NCBI GenBank assembly: GCA_026874595.1
Contig: CM049307.1
Span: 59,030,870-59,094,869 of the forward strand
Source: Sipunculus nudus
Lineage: Eukaryota > Annelida > Sipuncula > Golfingiida > Sipunculidae
DNA length: 64,000 bases
Reading direction: 5' to 3'
Positions within the stretch are counted from its first letter, which is position 1, and each line of letters begins with the position of its first letter. Shown here piece after piece: positions 9,310 through 23,330 of this stretch. Below the pieces are notes generated by a model. It was not told the DNA's origin and searched no databases. It was given only the letters and a program-made list of their open reading frames with translations. The translations under genes and the position numbers were made by a program.

Positions 9310-12300
9310 TGAATGGATTCTATAAGGGCCCTTACAATTCACAGGTAGATGCACAGACTACAATAATATAATTATATGCAGCTTGGAGTAATACACATGA
9401 CAGATATTGCAGGTAATATATATGTATATAAATCATTTTCAGTTATGTGTATACACTGCAGATTTACAATACTGTCTTAGTGATGTCAGGTTTTGTATAT
9501 GGTACATATACACTAACCAGATTGGAAAGGGTGATTTCATTACATTAAGTCATGTCCTTTTCATCTGCACAACCCCATAGCTGATCAGTATGTAGTATGT
9601 CTGTCACATAAGGCCGAGGGTTTTATGTATGGAATTTATTAGGAAGTGCCTGGCATTCTCCCAAATCATAATTGGCCTGCTGGTATATCATCGTCCTTAT
9701 CCTGTATGTCCTCCCTGTTTTTGTCACATAAACAAAGAAATCTGATATACAACTTACAGTGGATTAAGTATGCTTGTATGGTGACATGCTTGTATGAAGA
9801 TATTCAAGAATCCAGTTTGGTTTCTCTGTGTTATGTTCTATGCAGGATTGTCTAGAAATGGGAAAAAAATTGTATTTTGTTTTATGGCTGACAGGAATAG
9901 AATCTGATCTGGACCAGATTATGGCCTTGGTAGGGGCATGCAGTGCAGCGTATGAAGGATATAGGGGTGGGACATAGCCCAATGGTTAAAGCATTGGGCT
10001 ACTGGGCGGAAGGTCCTGGCTCAAACCCTGCTGAAGCCAACTGACAACACGACTCAGTAGGCAATGATTATTGAGCTGGTAAGCCTACTTGAGTTGTGAT
10101 ACAAGCAATATCAAGGAATTGAAAGTCATTGAAATCATTGAAAGTATATATTAAGTACAGGTATATATCAATAGGAAGAGAAAGTGAAGAATCTTGGATG
10201 CTCAGGACAAAATTTAGTCCATCTCATTGCAATATGGTGCTTCCTGCTGGGAGGTAATCTGTGTCAAATAAGAAGGGTTATGTAAAACTGTAGGTCATTA
10301 TAATTTTATATCATGATAAGATATGATGTCATCATATAAGTGAAATCCATGGGTCTGTTGTCAGCACTGACTCTTTTTTTCAGGTAGTTGAAAATAGTGA
10401 CTACTGCAAGAGCCTCTCTTTCCAACAGGTATACTTTTTGGAAGTTTTCACGCATCTGGTTGGATGCTTTTACACCAAGAACCAAGAATACATGTGAGAT
10501 TGAGCACATCACAGACACTTACCCCCACATTCCTGAAAGCCCTGTATATAAGAAAAATCTTCACACAAAACGTTTATGACATTACCATGTGAGCTTTTCT
10601 TGTACTGTCATTACCATTTTAGCTATTAAATACTGTGTGCTGTATACATTATCACTTCAGCTGGAGACATTTTGTTGGTTTCTTAATCTGTTCTGGTGGA
10701 ATGATTACAAAGAAACTTAAATATGGTACCTTTTCTTGAATACAGTGAATTGTCATGACACTTATGAGAGGAATGGCATTGACCTTCATTGTTTATCATG
10801 CCTTGGAGATGATTAGTCTTTGCATGTAGAGTATGAATTATGTATTCCATTCCTCAACTAGATATATGCATTCTCAGGAATGCAGGCTGGTCCTTAATAT
10901 GGGGTACTCTGCAACCTGTGTTTTTCTTCACTTATTGGCCCACATTCCCAGGTTCATTGGTGCATATATGTTCTCCAACAAGTGTTTGTATTCACTTATT
11001 TGACACTTATTCCAATGTTCAATCAGCATTCAGAAGACCTCGTCCAAGTACAGCTGATCAGGCCACGGATGTATGTATGGCAAAATTATACACCACCAAC
11101 TATGGTACAGTTAGCCTGAAATCAACCAGGTTGCCATTTCTACTGACTCGTCTATGAAAAGATCACAGTCTCCACAAAGAATACATTTATATGCCATAAT
11201 AATGTGGATTATATTGGCTTGATTTTTGCTAATCAACAAATTTGACCAGGTCTAGAAAAGTTCAATTAATCACAAATGCCTCCTACGTCCTGACTGGGGG
11301 TGGACTCCCTTGCATGAACTGTATCCCTATCCAGTCCAAATCAGAATATCCTGGATTTGACCTCCCTTTATTTGAGGATTGGGAGTATCTATACAAAAAA
11401 TACATTGTTTTGCTCTTACAAAGCACACAACAGGTGTGCAGTGTACCTGGCCTTGCTGGAATACTTAACATGAACCCCTCCCCCCCCCCCCCCATATGTA
11501 GATCCGAGGTTAAAGGCCAACGGTTTCAGACAAGGTGTTCCAAATGATTCAATCAGGCAGATGTGACTACATATTAGTGAATATTTGGTTGAAATCCTTT
11601 AGGTCCATACCAAAATCTAGTACATTGTTAAGGAGCCCTGAAAATTTCATGAGATTCCACCCATGATTACTTCAGTTATGTTGTGAACAACCGCAAAGAC
11701 ACACACACACCAAGGAAGAGGGGTGAAGCATAACCCCCTGGTGGAGGCAATTATTATTACTTTATAGCCCTCCTTGAACTGTACATTAAATCAGCTGTTC
11801 TTACCGTACAGCAGCTTATATCTAGCAGAACTTGTGCCCATCACATCAGCCAACACCTGTAATATTTGTAAACCATAGGTTAAAAAAAAATACCTATTTT
11901 TGTGACTGGATATTATTAATATTATTATTTCAAGTGTATTGGACAAAAACTTAGCAGTGGTGTCTATGTTTAAAAATAGGTGTTGTGCAGTTACATTTCC
12001 ATCAATAATTAATAATAAATACCAATCATATTGACTATTCATTCTTGTGTAAATAAGGGACTATGGTTTGCAGTTTGGTTGACCACACCTGAGCAAAAGT
12101 AAACACTGGCACAGTTTTGTATCCTAGTCAGTACATGAAGATAAACAGCCATTAACATGTTATCATCAATAATTAATATAATCTCATGGTGGTTATATGT
12201 ATAAGTAATTAGAAATAAATGCTCGTGTGACAATTGGAATGTACCAGGGAGCCACAAAGTACACAGCACAATGAACGTCTAGGGAGAAGACTGTCAGGGA

Positions 12301-13436
12301 TATTATTAATTTTGTCAAATGCAATTAAGTCATTAAGAAAATGTGGTATAAATATAGTCATATATGTTGTATTATATTGCTAGTTATGATCTTTCTGATT
12401 TTCATAGAGACTATTGTTAAGGAAGGAATGGTCACATAAGTTATTATGTCTCCTGTCACCCCACTCCAGGATTTGGGAGGGGGGGTAGGATAAGTTGTAG
12501 TTGTTGAGCTCCTCTCATCATTATAGTCATCTTATTGTTCTAAAGTAACTTATTGAATTGTGAATGTGATAATGTCCCATTCACACTGTGGTTGCCTATT
12601 ATATTTTTTTCCACAAATTTGATACAATAATAGTTTCGGACAAGTTTCTGGAAAAATTTGAAACTGATTGCCCTGGTTTTGATTTTCAAGAAATTTAGAA
12701 TTTATTGTGAATGTACATGATTTATAACTTAATGAGGGCAGCTAATTTTTCATCAAATTTGAAACAAAAATTGTTTTATCCATGTACCAGTAGGTTTGAA
12801 AGTTACTAGTGACCTTTACATTTATCTTTTATGTCAGATCTGCCAAAATAATTCATCTGATCTTCCAGGTGAAATCTGTGGAAATCCCTGCTTTATATTG
12901 CCTCATGAAAACAATTATTGCATATTTTTGTAGCTTGGCTTGTGCTTGGATATGTATGAAGATATGTCATTTCATCAGGTAAATAGCTTATTGAGTGGTG
13001 AATTTGGTAAAAATGTACAGGTACATATGTTATTTTGTATGTAGTTCACATATATTTGGGCATATGTTAGCTCTCACTGGGGTATGTGGGCACATTAGCA
13101 TTGCAAAAACAAACATACGAGCATATAGCTTCCTGAAGGTATATTTGTTTGCTCAGTCACCTGGGAGCTTTTACTATTGCATAGTGTTCATCATATGTAA
13201 TTGGTCTGTCCATAATATTACCATGAGAAGCTTTTCTCAATGGTGATTTAACAGATTCTCAAATAATTTTGTTCAAAGATACATGTTAGTCCAAGTATGG
13301 GAACCAACACTTATTATTTATGTGCCAACAAATATTACCGGTGTGCAGTTAATGGATTATATTGATTATTGGTTGTTTTCTTTGATAAATAATTAATTTG
13401 GTTGCATTTTTGCATAATTGATCAGAAACAATTATG
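9310..13436. other. non-coding, repeat fragments only
   Basis: No gene is supported. This stretch holds a tRNA-like SINE head (9969-10036), a degenerate copy (about 11449-11747) of the GCAAGCCTC...GAGGCAA repeat family, and scattered microsatellites. The 105-codon open frame at 10840-11157 has no domain-like composition and partly overlaps repeat sequence found again near 17130 and 41570. Confidence 0.45.
9969..10036 (+). repeat. tRNA-like SINE head, degenerate
   Basis: tagcccaatggttaaagc resembles a tRNA A box, and ggtcctggctcaaaccc about 37 bases downstream resembles a degenerate B box. The spacing is that of a tRNA-derived RNA polymerase III promoter. The stem structure of a functional tRNA is not evident, so a tRNA-derived SINE or tRNA pseudogene is the better reading. 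Confidence 0.5.
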
Positions 13437-14143
13437 TATGTGTCAAGGGAAGAATGAGAATCTGGGAAGATCCAGAATCTTCCCAAGAAAAATGAGAATT
13501 CTCATTCTTCTCGGGAAAAATGAGAAACAAGAGATGATTTGAAAATGAATTGATTCCCGTTCTTCCTTGGAAAAATCAGAATTCTCATTTATCCCGTTAA
13601 AAACAGGAATTATTTAAGGCAATTTTTAACTCTTTTTTTTCTTTTTTTTTTATTTTATACGTTTTCTTTTTTTTCAGAGAGAAACTTTGATTTTATTTCT
13701 TTCACATTAATTCTGAACTGTTCAAGGAATTAAAAGAATAAATATACACTCACATATAATGAATTTTGTGAATATCATTTGAATTTTACTATATCAAGTT
13801 GAGATAAGTGATATATATGTATTTATAACAAGTTTCTTTTATTGTATATTGTTATGATTATAGCAAAAAAAATTCTTGGTACTAAGTAGTCAGAAAATTA
13901 GAAGCTGGGAAAAATGATAATTCCCATTCTTCCTGGGAAAAAATCCAGAATTCTCAATTGTCACTGGAAAAATGAGAATCACATGATAGTATGAATTGAT
14001 TCATATTCTTCCTTGGAAAATGAGAATTCTCATTCTTCCGGGAAAAAAAGGAGAATTCTCATTTTGGCCGGGAAGAACCAGAATTCCCATTCTTCCTGCG
14101 AAGATTCTGGACCTTCCCAGATTCTCATTCTTCCCTCAACATA
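13437..14143. mobile_element. foldback element with GAATTCTCATTCTTCC internal repeats
   Basis: About 45 bp at the left end (starting tatgtgtcaagggaagaatg) is the near-perfect complement of the right end (finishing cattcttccctcaacata). Within 13437-13600 and 13898-14143, short motifs such as GAGAATTCTCATTCTTCC recur in both orientations, so each arm can also fold locally. The middle (about 13620-13890) is plain AT-rich DNA. The open frame at 13996-14223 is a by-product of the repeats. Confidence 0.75.
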
Positions 14144-17088
14144 TGCATGCACAAAGAAGTAAAAAAATTTTCTTATCCTCTAAGAGATGTAAGAAGACGG
14201 AAAACAAAGTTTCAAATAAATAAGCATTAAAACAGGACCATTTGCAGGAAACGTGTGAACTATCTAGCTGCTTTGCCTTGACCATTCAGTGTGATGTATA
14301 AATCAGACAGAATTCACTGTCAAAAATGTAGGTTTCATTCTATACAGCAGATTTCACATATAAGTAAAGTTATATAAAATGTTAGAGAAATGATCGTCTG
14401 TCATTTTATTAGATATCAGTCATCAAACATGAGTTAAAAGTAAAACCAATTACTAACACTTACAAAGTGTAAACTAAGGTGAATTAATCTAAATAATTGG
14501 TTACTTATTATAACTGTCAAGTCCATTCCTTATGTAGTTGGATTTGGTTCAAATGTTTAGCTCCTGTTTTGTTGATAAAAATATTTGATGCAAGTTTATA
14601 TGACAGAAGGATTCTCCAGTTGCTTAAAAATCTCTGTTCCCATGACGTGGGTGTTTTTTTCATCTTACTTAGTTCATATCCTCTTGTAATCCTTGTGTCT
14701 GAAATATAAGTCATGACAGTTCAACCTGAATGCTATTTTCATAACCTGGTGTGGCAACAGGATATGTGGCGTTGGTAATATATGTTGTCATTTTCAACAT
14801 TTTTTTTTCATTTTCAAGTACGTTTGTAGGAGCCATGACACAGCTGATCCCAAGGTGCTGCTGTGTGTGTAAACAACAGCTTACTTGCATCCGATGTACA
14901 GACATGGCACACCCATGCATTATTTGGCCAGTTTAGCACTTTGGGCCCAAACAGGTTGGGCAAAGGGAGTACTTTTTAGATCTCAAGTGTTTTGTGACAG
15001 CTTCGTTGGTTAGTAAATCTTTACCCAACTAGATTTATCTTCTTGAAATGACAGTGTTGTGATTGATAGGACAATTAATAATTAATAGTATATGGTTTAA
15101 CAAGTACATTACATAGTTTAATATACCAGATACACGTGATGGGTGCGATAACTAGATGATAAATACCTATGTAGCACCTAACAGTCACGTCACACTTCAT
15201 GGGTACGTGGGAATTCAGTCATGCATGACAGAGGATGCACTCAAGAAGGTCGTTTATTACAGGATTCTGCTTGGCACTGCATCCGAATAGGAATTTCCTT
15301 CAGTGTATTAGAACATTACCAGTTTTCCAGATGATTCATAGCAGTGTGAGAGTCATCAATTAATATGAAGTCTTGGAAGTACCACTCTAGGAAACACAAT
15401 ACATACAGGATTTCATGAGTGGATTCAGCAATTTGGCATGTAGGTATCAGAACTTAGTTTTACAGTTTTATCATTACGTGTGGTTGAATAATTCAGAAGA
15501 GATAACACTGTACTTTCTGTAGTGTTTGCAAATACTGGTAATTGACAGATACTCATAAAATTGTATTATGTTCCCTGCAAAAATAATTTAAATGTTATTT
15601 TGGTTTGTCAAGAATATTATTTAGTTGATGTCTGTTGTTGACATTAGGTACTTAAGTTTACATAGAGATAACTGATAAAGATTGTATTGGGCTCTTATAA
15701 GACACAGCTGTCACATAGATTGTATTGTTTCAGTTTGAAGTAATAAATATATTGAAAATCAAGTTAGTAAAGGGGCTGTCGTCAAGTTTTATTAGAACTT
15801 GTTGTGGTTCTTTCTGTTTCAACCACTCAGATACCAGAGACAGATGTCAATTACATCACAATTAAGTGTCTGCAGTGACCCAACAAACAAAAAAAATCAC
15901 CCATGTCGGAGAATTTTGATGACATTCTTCTGAAATTTCTGAGCTACAGTATAACCTTGTATTTCCATATCTCTTTTTTTCCGAAAATTTGTTTTTCTGA
16001 AATTGAAATTGAAATGTAGAAATAAGACATTCCTGTAATAATAACCAGCTGAGTATACGTATTGAAAAAATGATGTACCTTGTATATCTGTAAGCTTAAA
16101 TATCAAAACATATTTTATGTCCCCTGTGTTTTTTCTGATATTCGAGGTTCAGAATGAGCTTGATAAATTAATTACTAAAATTAGTGGAGAGATTTAGGTG
16201 AGCTTAAGGTAGCATATATACCGGTATATGGACATAAACAGTTAAGATAGCATATATATGGACAAAGCAGAATGATAACACTCCAAATATATCCATTATC
16301 ACAGATCAATTCATGTAATATTTATACACAGTTGCTTGAATCCTTATTTTGTCAGAAATGGAAAGCAATGGAGCATAGGACAAATGCTGTTTTGAGCACC
16401 TCTTTAATGATACACATGTACACTATCTCTGTGGGAATATGAAAGGAACAACTATATACTCATTTAATGCTCATACAAATACATAAGGCACAACAATATA
16501 CCCATTTATTGCACACTTTGTCCATTTTCTGTATTTAAAATCACATTCACAAAATCACATTCACAAAACAATTTTATTTGAACTGAACATAACCAAATCA
16601 TTTGATTGGTTTGCTCAAACCAGTATTTGCCTATGAAATTGCAACTGACACCTCCTACTACTTTGAATCAGGCTTATTTTGTATTTCAATAGCAGCAAAA
16701 TATGATGTTGTAATCTTGAAGTCATCATCTTGTTTATCCCTGTAATAATATGAGACACCTGGGGTTCCAAGATGCAACAAAGGTCTATTGAAAGAGTCAC
16801 CTGCAAATACAACAAGTAAATACCATGGTGAAGTCAGCTCCATACACTGCCAAATATGTCTAGTTTGAGCCTGTCATCATCAGGTGTCAGCAATATGGAG
16901 CACCACAATGGACTGTTTTGTCATATTTTATTTTGAATTGATCATCAGGAAAACATACAACTTACAAGGGAGAGCATTACTTTGCTTATAGTTAATCACC
17001 ATCCATTTCCGCTCTGCTTCTTGGACAGAAAAGAGTCAGCCTTAATATAATAATAATCGTAATAACAATATAATGATAACAATAATAA
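14144..17088. other. non-coding, nothing recognisable
   Basis: AT-rich sequence without a supported exon, RNA gene or clear repeat. Small duplications such as agcatatata...gacataaacag near 16210-16265 are the only local structure noticed. Confidence 0.4.
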
Positions 17089-17387
17089 TGCAAGCCTCTG
17101 CCATGTGGGGGTCCCTATTGTGCGTGTTTGCATTCACTTTTTTGGCCCAGGTTCATTTGTGCATATAAAGTGACTGTACATTTGTGAATATTCCTTGATG
17201 TATTTCTGAACCTGGAGGATGTGCTGGATCCACACTAAAATCTAATTGATTCTTCATTGGCCCATTCACTAAATGCGCTGAAAATTTCATAACACTCCAT
17301 TCATGACTGTGTGAGTTATGATGTTGTGAACTTGTGAACAAACACACAGATGGGGACAATTGCATACCTTACTGGCAGAGGCAAAGT
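17089..17387. repeat. dispersed repeat family R1 (GCAAGCCTC...GAGGCAAAG), best copy
   Basis: The left end gcaagcctctgcca and right end tggcagaggcaaag are inverted. The interior shares phrases with two other loci: cccaggttcat, ttcttcattggc(c/t)ca, gaaaatttcat and a CA-rich stretch before the right end. The related copies are at about 11449-11747 and 41506-41763. A right-end fragment is near 20975. A short non-autonomous transposon is the likely nature. Confidence 0.6.
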
Positions 17388-18852
17388 TTACATATCTATG
17401 GACAGGGGTAGCTGAACAGGGTAGAAGTTACAGGTAAAAATTCTGTGTTGAGGCTGTCCAACTTGTATCTAAAGTCCATTATAGGTTCTGGTCAGTGATC
17501 ACTAGTGAGTGGAGCTACTTAACCTCACATTGTGTATGTGTTGTAAAGAGCTGAGTGGTGATTTATTTCCCATCATGACTGATAAGCTGTCAGCCACCTT
17601 GTATCATGCTGGGAGGCGGTATAATGTCTATGATTTAAAAGTGTATAGGGTGTTCTCATTGTTAAAGAGGAATGCCTAAGATGAAGTGTCCCATGTGTTA
17701 ATATTATAAATAGACATCTTTCGTGATTGGTGTAGCATGATTTTGTTCTGCCGTGCCCAGGTAAATAGCTGTAAATTTTCTTGGTACAATTGCAGGGACA
17801 CACCCCCTTTATAGCTGAGCTGCCTGGTCTGCCGAGCTTTAGCAATACCCCTTCATTAATCACCTGCTTGTTGTTCATTAACTTTTGAGTTTTCTGTGCT
17901 TCTTGTTTCCACAGAATTTTAGGATACAAACAGGCATGTTATGCTGACTGTTTAGAATAACCATCCACAAGTGATTTAATGTGTTGCTTCTTGCCAGAAA
18001 ATAAAAAATATAAATTATATTTAGTGATTTTTACAAGGCAAAGGCTAAAATATCTTTAATAAACAGTTTGTCTGCAAAAGAAATATATGTAGAGAAGTTT
18101 TATAGAAAGCTGTCATTCTTATTCTAGATGCAAATGCTCGAATACCAAAACAAACTATACATTATAAAATAAAGCTTAAAAAGAAAGGCTATCTGAAATT
18201 ACTTTTTAAAAAAATCACCCCGATTCAAAGATTTTTTTCCTGAAAACTCTTAGCAATCAACTTGAAGTTAAGCCCAAAATTTAGCATTTTGTTTCAGATG
18301 AGGTTTAGATAGAAAACTGTGGATGGTACAATATTGAAACACCCCAAAACATTCCAGTTTCACAGATAATGGAATATTTAGCTAAAAAATATCAGTAATC
18401 AGTCATTGATGAGTTTTCTCAGATATTAATAAACTGATTTTGTATGAAAAAAGAACTGATTCCCATCTTTTGGTCCTGCTGTGCCCACTCTATACTTTAA
18501 TAAATGTGTAATGAAGCAGTATATATATGACTCCATAGATATGGTACAGAGTGATTAAAACATGATACAACCAGGTAGTTATACACGCACAAGCACCTAC
18601 TTGGAAAACACACAAATAGGTCAAACAATACAAATCATTTTTGTGTGTGCTATGTGGGAACCTTACCAATAGGTGATGATCTGTCAATAGCCTTCATTTG
18701 TTTTACACTTGTGAATGGACATGATTTCAAGATATATCTTGACAAGTTGTGACTTGCTGTTCAGTACAGATTCACAGTCTAGGTCCAAAGAGTTATACCT
18801 TTTGGATCATATGTGATGCATAATTACCAATTATATCTTGTATAATCTGACT

Positions 18853-18854
<2 letters not shown>

Positions 18855-18896
<42 letters not shown>
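18855..18896. repeat. (AT)n microsatellite
   Basis: An uninterrupted AT dinucleotide run of about 20 units. Shorter similar runs occur near 32055-32075 and 58700. Confidence 0.9.
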
Positions 18897-18899
<3 letters not shown>

Positions 18900-19141
18900 A
18901 GTCCCAAATTTTCAGCAGAGAATAATAATAACAGGCATTACTAGATCTTAGTTTTGATAAAATTCAGTCCATGATGTCACACGTGTATCAGCCAATCAAA
19001 TCAGGACAAAGTCTGGGATCTGGATGAAATCCTCCCATCACACAACAAACGCACATGCAATAGGTTTACTTAACCAAAAGGTTCGGGGTAGATTACGATG
19101 GTAAATTAAAGGGATCTTCTCCCCCAGTCCTTTAACCTTAA

Positions 19142-19310
19142 AGGCAGCTATTCACCTACCTTTACTTTAGGATTTATGTCATTTCTGGCTTACTGTGCCT
19201 ACATATAAAAGAACTCTTAGGTAATTCCTGATGAGACGAGTTGTCAAAATGCCTCTGTGATGGAATTAGAAATTGTTTATTGAGAGCTGTTATACACTCT
19301 TTACACAGCA
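19142..19310. mobile_element. TTAA MITE family M3, left part of a diverged third copy
   Basis: TTAA (19138-19141) is followed by an element end resembling the two good copies at 21032 and 27872, with attcacctacctt, a tttatgtcatttctggctt-like stretch and the same following order of motifs. I could not find a matching right end, so it is truncated or too diverged. Confidence 0.55.
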
Positions 19311-21031
19311 CTTTACATATAGGCCTACTACCTATATTGTAAGTGCTGTTTGGTTTGACCTTGTATCCTGAATCTCTACACCAGAGGAGACTGTATTTTG
19401 GTCCAATCAGATGAGACCCTATGCTTGAAGACAAAACGGTTTACCAGCCAAGCGAGGAATACACGGAGCCAATGTTGTTCATTTCATTTTGAGGGACAGC
19501 TCATTGCCCTGGCAACCGTTTGAACAGGCCACAGGCTCAGAGAGAAAGGTCCAACCTGTGGTTTTCACAGGTTCTTGTGCACATAGGATGCCCGGACAGT
19601 GAGTTGAAATTCAAACGAAATGAAACAACATAGGTTCCGTGCACACCCCTGCTGGCTGGTTTTGGCTTGCAAAGGGGTACATGGATATGCTAACATAGTC
19701 GTAATGTCATAATCAAATTGGTCGATGATGTGAGAATGTAGAGGGAGCAATTAAAATTTTTTACTAAGAGTAACCACTTGTGTGCACTTGAAGTGCACTT
19801 TAAGCGCAGCTATAGGCGGAGCCATGATGCCTGTTGAGTGTTTTTTAACTGGAATTTGGTTGGCTGCCAGACTACGACCCACCATCTAGTGTCTAAATGT
19901 ATAAGAATAAGAAACTAAGCACTAATGTCCAGTGAGACTGTTAAGGAGCAGAGTGGAAATGTAAAATCTGATGAAAAGCTACATTAGGATTCCATGTTCA
20001 GTACATAAGATGAAAATTAATACTCCCAAATGATGTATTTGCTGGAGCGTGACTTTTACACATAATTTATGTATCATGACCATATGTAATAAACTGATAA
20101 TTGATCACCAAGAAATTCCTTCCAGCTAGACTTCACATATTTATGACAGTCCATGTGTAGCTGTTGTGCCAACCCTATGATGCTTGTTTGTTGTATGCAT
20201 TAATTTAAATTGTCATGTTCAATAGTTTGTGTTTGCAAAACATATATAAGTTTTTCCGTGTTGTTCATGATTCTTGAGCAAATGACATTCACTTTGTGTT
20301 CATGAAAGGCTCACGCATATCTGCCTGTATGTAATATCTATCCACTTAGGGGGTTGCCTGAAAGTCTTGAACCCTTGGTTTACCTGTCTTCTCCATTTGG
20401 ATAAGTTATGGTATATTTTTATTGTGGAGTGTTTAAGGTAAAGGTGGACCACCACTGTGATAGCATACATTTACCAAAATGTAGAACTGTTGTGATCTGA
20501 TACAAAAAAAATATCATCTTTAAGATTAGGCATGGAGTTGGGAAAATTTGCTGAAAAAAAAGCTGAGTGTCAATACAAAATGCAGTCCCTGCTTGGAAGT
20601 GTATTCATTAGATATCAGTGTCAAATAGAATGCGTATTTTACATGTTACTGTTAGTGGTGTGCCAGTTAATTGATTATATCAGTTATTGGCTGTTTTCTT
20701 ACATAATTGATTAAACACAAACGATTATGTGTGTACAATCAAGGAAGTCATATTGACCAGAAAAAAATATCCTTACTCAGAGAGATAAGCCAGTAAGGAT
20801 ACAAAGTAGCAAACAGCATTGAAAATTAACCTTGTGCAGCAAATAAGTACCATTACTTTGAAATTTCTGCATGATGTACAATTCTGACTGAATTTACTAT
20901 GTCAGCATTTAGGTTTAATTCTATACAGCAGAATTTACAGTAACATAGAACGTACATAAAATGAATGAATACCCTCTTTGCAGAGGCAATAAAGTTCAAC
21001 AAATGTCAGATATTGGAATAGGCCCCTTTAA

Positions 21032-21494
21032 AGGTGCCCATTCACCTACCTTTTGAAAAAGAATTGATGTGATTTTTGGCTTCCTCTCTGTATATATTAA
21101 TGATCTCAGGGTAATTCTGGTTATGAAAAATTCTTATAAGGCCTCCGTGAAGGATTTATGAACTTGTTTATCAACAACATGTTTGTAAACACAGCAATGT
21201 TGACAAACAGGAAAAACATGTAACCTAGGGTGGTAGGTTGCATATGTGCCGAGGTAGAAAGATCACTTGTTGCAAAACTGCCATTTGCAAAGCTCTGGCT
21301 TATCTGATTTGCCTGCAGATGCCCTTGTGTAATTTGTTTTGATAATTTTGGCTGGCCACCACATTATAAACACATTGATATAAACAAAACAAGCAGCCTG
21401 TGTGAGGTGAGATCCACATTTTCTGGCCTATTTTTATAAAAGCTCCAAGGGATTACCTTTAGTTTATAAAGGTCAAATAGGTGATTGGGCCCCT
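21032..21494. mobile_element. TTAA-flanked MITE, family M3 copy 1 (463 bp)
   Basis: It starts AGGTGCCCATTCACCT right after TTAA (21028-21031) and ends AGGTGATTGGGCCCCT right before TTAA (21495-21498). The ends are inverted with few mismatches, and the TTAA duplication is the target-site type of piggyBac-like transposases. It closely matches the copy at 27872-28332 along its length. No transposase is encoded. Confidence 0.85.
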
Positions 21495-22329
21495 TTAACT
21501 AAATATTAGACCTCCACAGTAAAGTGTCATTGATACACGGGCTGTGTAACCTAACATATATCAGTGGTGGTTTTACTGTGTGCAGGTCAGTTGTGATGTA
21601 TAATGTACAAGGATGATTAGTGTTAATGTGTGTGTACTCTATCAGCTGCATTGGTTTCTGTGTACAAGGATGGCAGGTAACCTATTTCAGGCTACACCAG
21701 TCAGATTTTAGGTCTAGTGGTTAGGTGGGGTTGGGGCAATAACGATGTTGATAAGCCTTGGCACTTGTCCTTTTTTTGTACAGATTTACACACTCATACA
21801 TAGAATAGGCTCAACCAATCATTCTGTCTGGAGAGCTGCTATACTGCTAAAATATTTGTCTATGTACAGGCCGTTGGAGTTTAATATCTACATCAGTCAT
21901 GACAGTGATTATAATATGTCTGTACATTGATCTTATTTTAACAAAGGCTAATGGATAGTTTATATGTCAAAGCTTGCATGCCTTGCTGTTAATAATGTAA
22001 TACCTATTGAATGGGCAGGTTTCACTTTTTCAGTCAAGGATGTGGTTTTCACATGTGTTTGTTTTATTTCTGATGGTTCATTGATTTGGTTGCCTGTTAC
22101 CAACAATGCACAAAAACTACTTCAACCATTTTCACTTAATTTTCAAATATCTGGTTAAAGGGGCAGGTCCAAAAGAAGAGGTTTTATTTTAAGAGATATG
22201 TGCTCTCTGCTTAGTGCCATTCAGGTTTTTTCAGATCTAGTTGAAGATTGAAGGGGTTTAACGCTACCCCCCTCGCTTCGGCAAGAAATTTCTACTGTAT
22301 TATAAATCTATCTAAGAGAGGTCATACTA

Positions 22330-23330
22330 TGGTCTGGGCAGTGTCCATCCTTGAACTTTTAGTGTCTACAGGGTAACTTGCGAGATATCATATGGATTTT
22401 CATGAAACTCAATAACTGTTTACACGCACACCATTTACCAGGAGCTGTGGACCTTTTTCAGGCCATTAATCCCTCAATGTAACAAACAGTAAACCAACTC
22501 CAAAATTCCTGGATTTATCCCAGATATATGTGCAACCTACAAGTACCAGACATCTACTAGGTTTTACTGACATGCAGCCAAGTTCTTTAATGTATCACCT
22601 TTCTCTGTGTATATATGTTCCTCTGTACCTATTTCTCTGTTCATAAAATTCTTGCACTGAAAGAAGCAGACGTAGAAATGATGAGCATCTGTCCATCTTT
22701 CCTTGCGGCCATCCACCTGTTGTCCGTGCCGTCTGTCCGTTACATATATAATATTAACGCAATAACTCAAAAAGAATTTAGAGGTACAGTCAACAAACTT
22801 TTGCAGCATTTATGCACCTTATCAAGGGCTGGGTCAAGTTCAAACATGGATGACTTTGATACATTTTTCAAGGTCACAGCAGGAATAATGCTAAAATGAT
22901 GTTAACACAATAACTCGAAAAGAATTTGGTTTAGGTAACTTTGACACATTTTTTCAGGGTCACATAAGCCATAATCTTAAAATGCTGTTGACACAGTAAC
23001 CAAAAAAAAATTTGAGGCCAGGTCGTCAAACTTGCAGCATTGATGCAGCTCATGAAGGGCTAGGTCAAGTTCAAACATGGATGACCTTGACATATTTTCA
23101 AGGTCACATAAGCAATAATGCTAAAATGATGTTCACGCCATAACTCGAAAAGAATTTGAGGCGTGGTAACCAGACTTACAGCTTTGATGCACCTCATTAA
23201 GTGCTAGGTCAAGTTCAAATATGGATGCCCTTGGTGCAGTTTTAAAAGTCACAGGGGTGATCTTTGTGTGTGACATTGACCCATTTCAAATTTCAATACA
23301 GGTATTCACTTTTTCCAGCTATTCCCTCAA
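22330..23330. repeat. diverged tandem units around the motif ATAACTCGAAAAGAATTTG
   Basis: Units containing aataactc.aaaagaattt begin near 22761, 22909, 22996 and 23139, and share a ttcaaacatggatgacctt(t)ga...tttttcaaggtcaca segment. Spacing is irregular (about 148, 87 and 143). Related sequence recurs at 46740-46772 and 48091-48360, so this is a dispersed family with internal tandem structure. Its left part holds TCCG/TCTG-rich sequence near 22690-22740. Confidence 0.65.

Noticed and set aside
9969-10036. functional tRNA gene
   Set aside because: A- and B-box-like motifs are present but the B box is degenerate and a cloverleaf with proper stems is not apparent.
10840-11157. 105-codon open frame on the + strand
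   Set aside because: No domain-like pattern, and part of it coincides with dispersed repeat phrases found again near 17130 and 41570.
13996-14223. 75-codon open frame with repeated LPG-type residues
   Set aside because: It is a translation of the foldback element's internal repeats.
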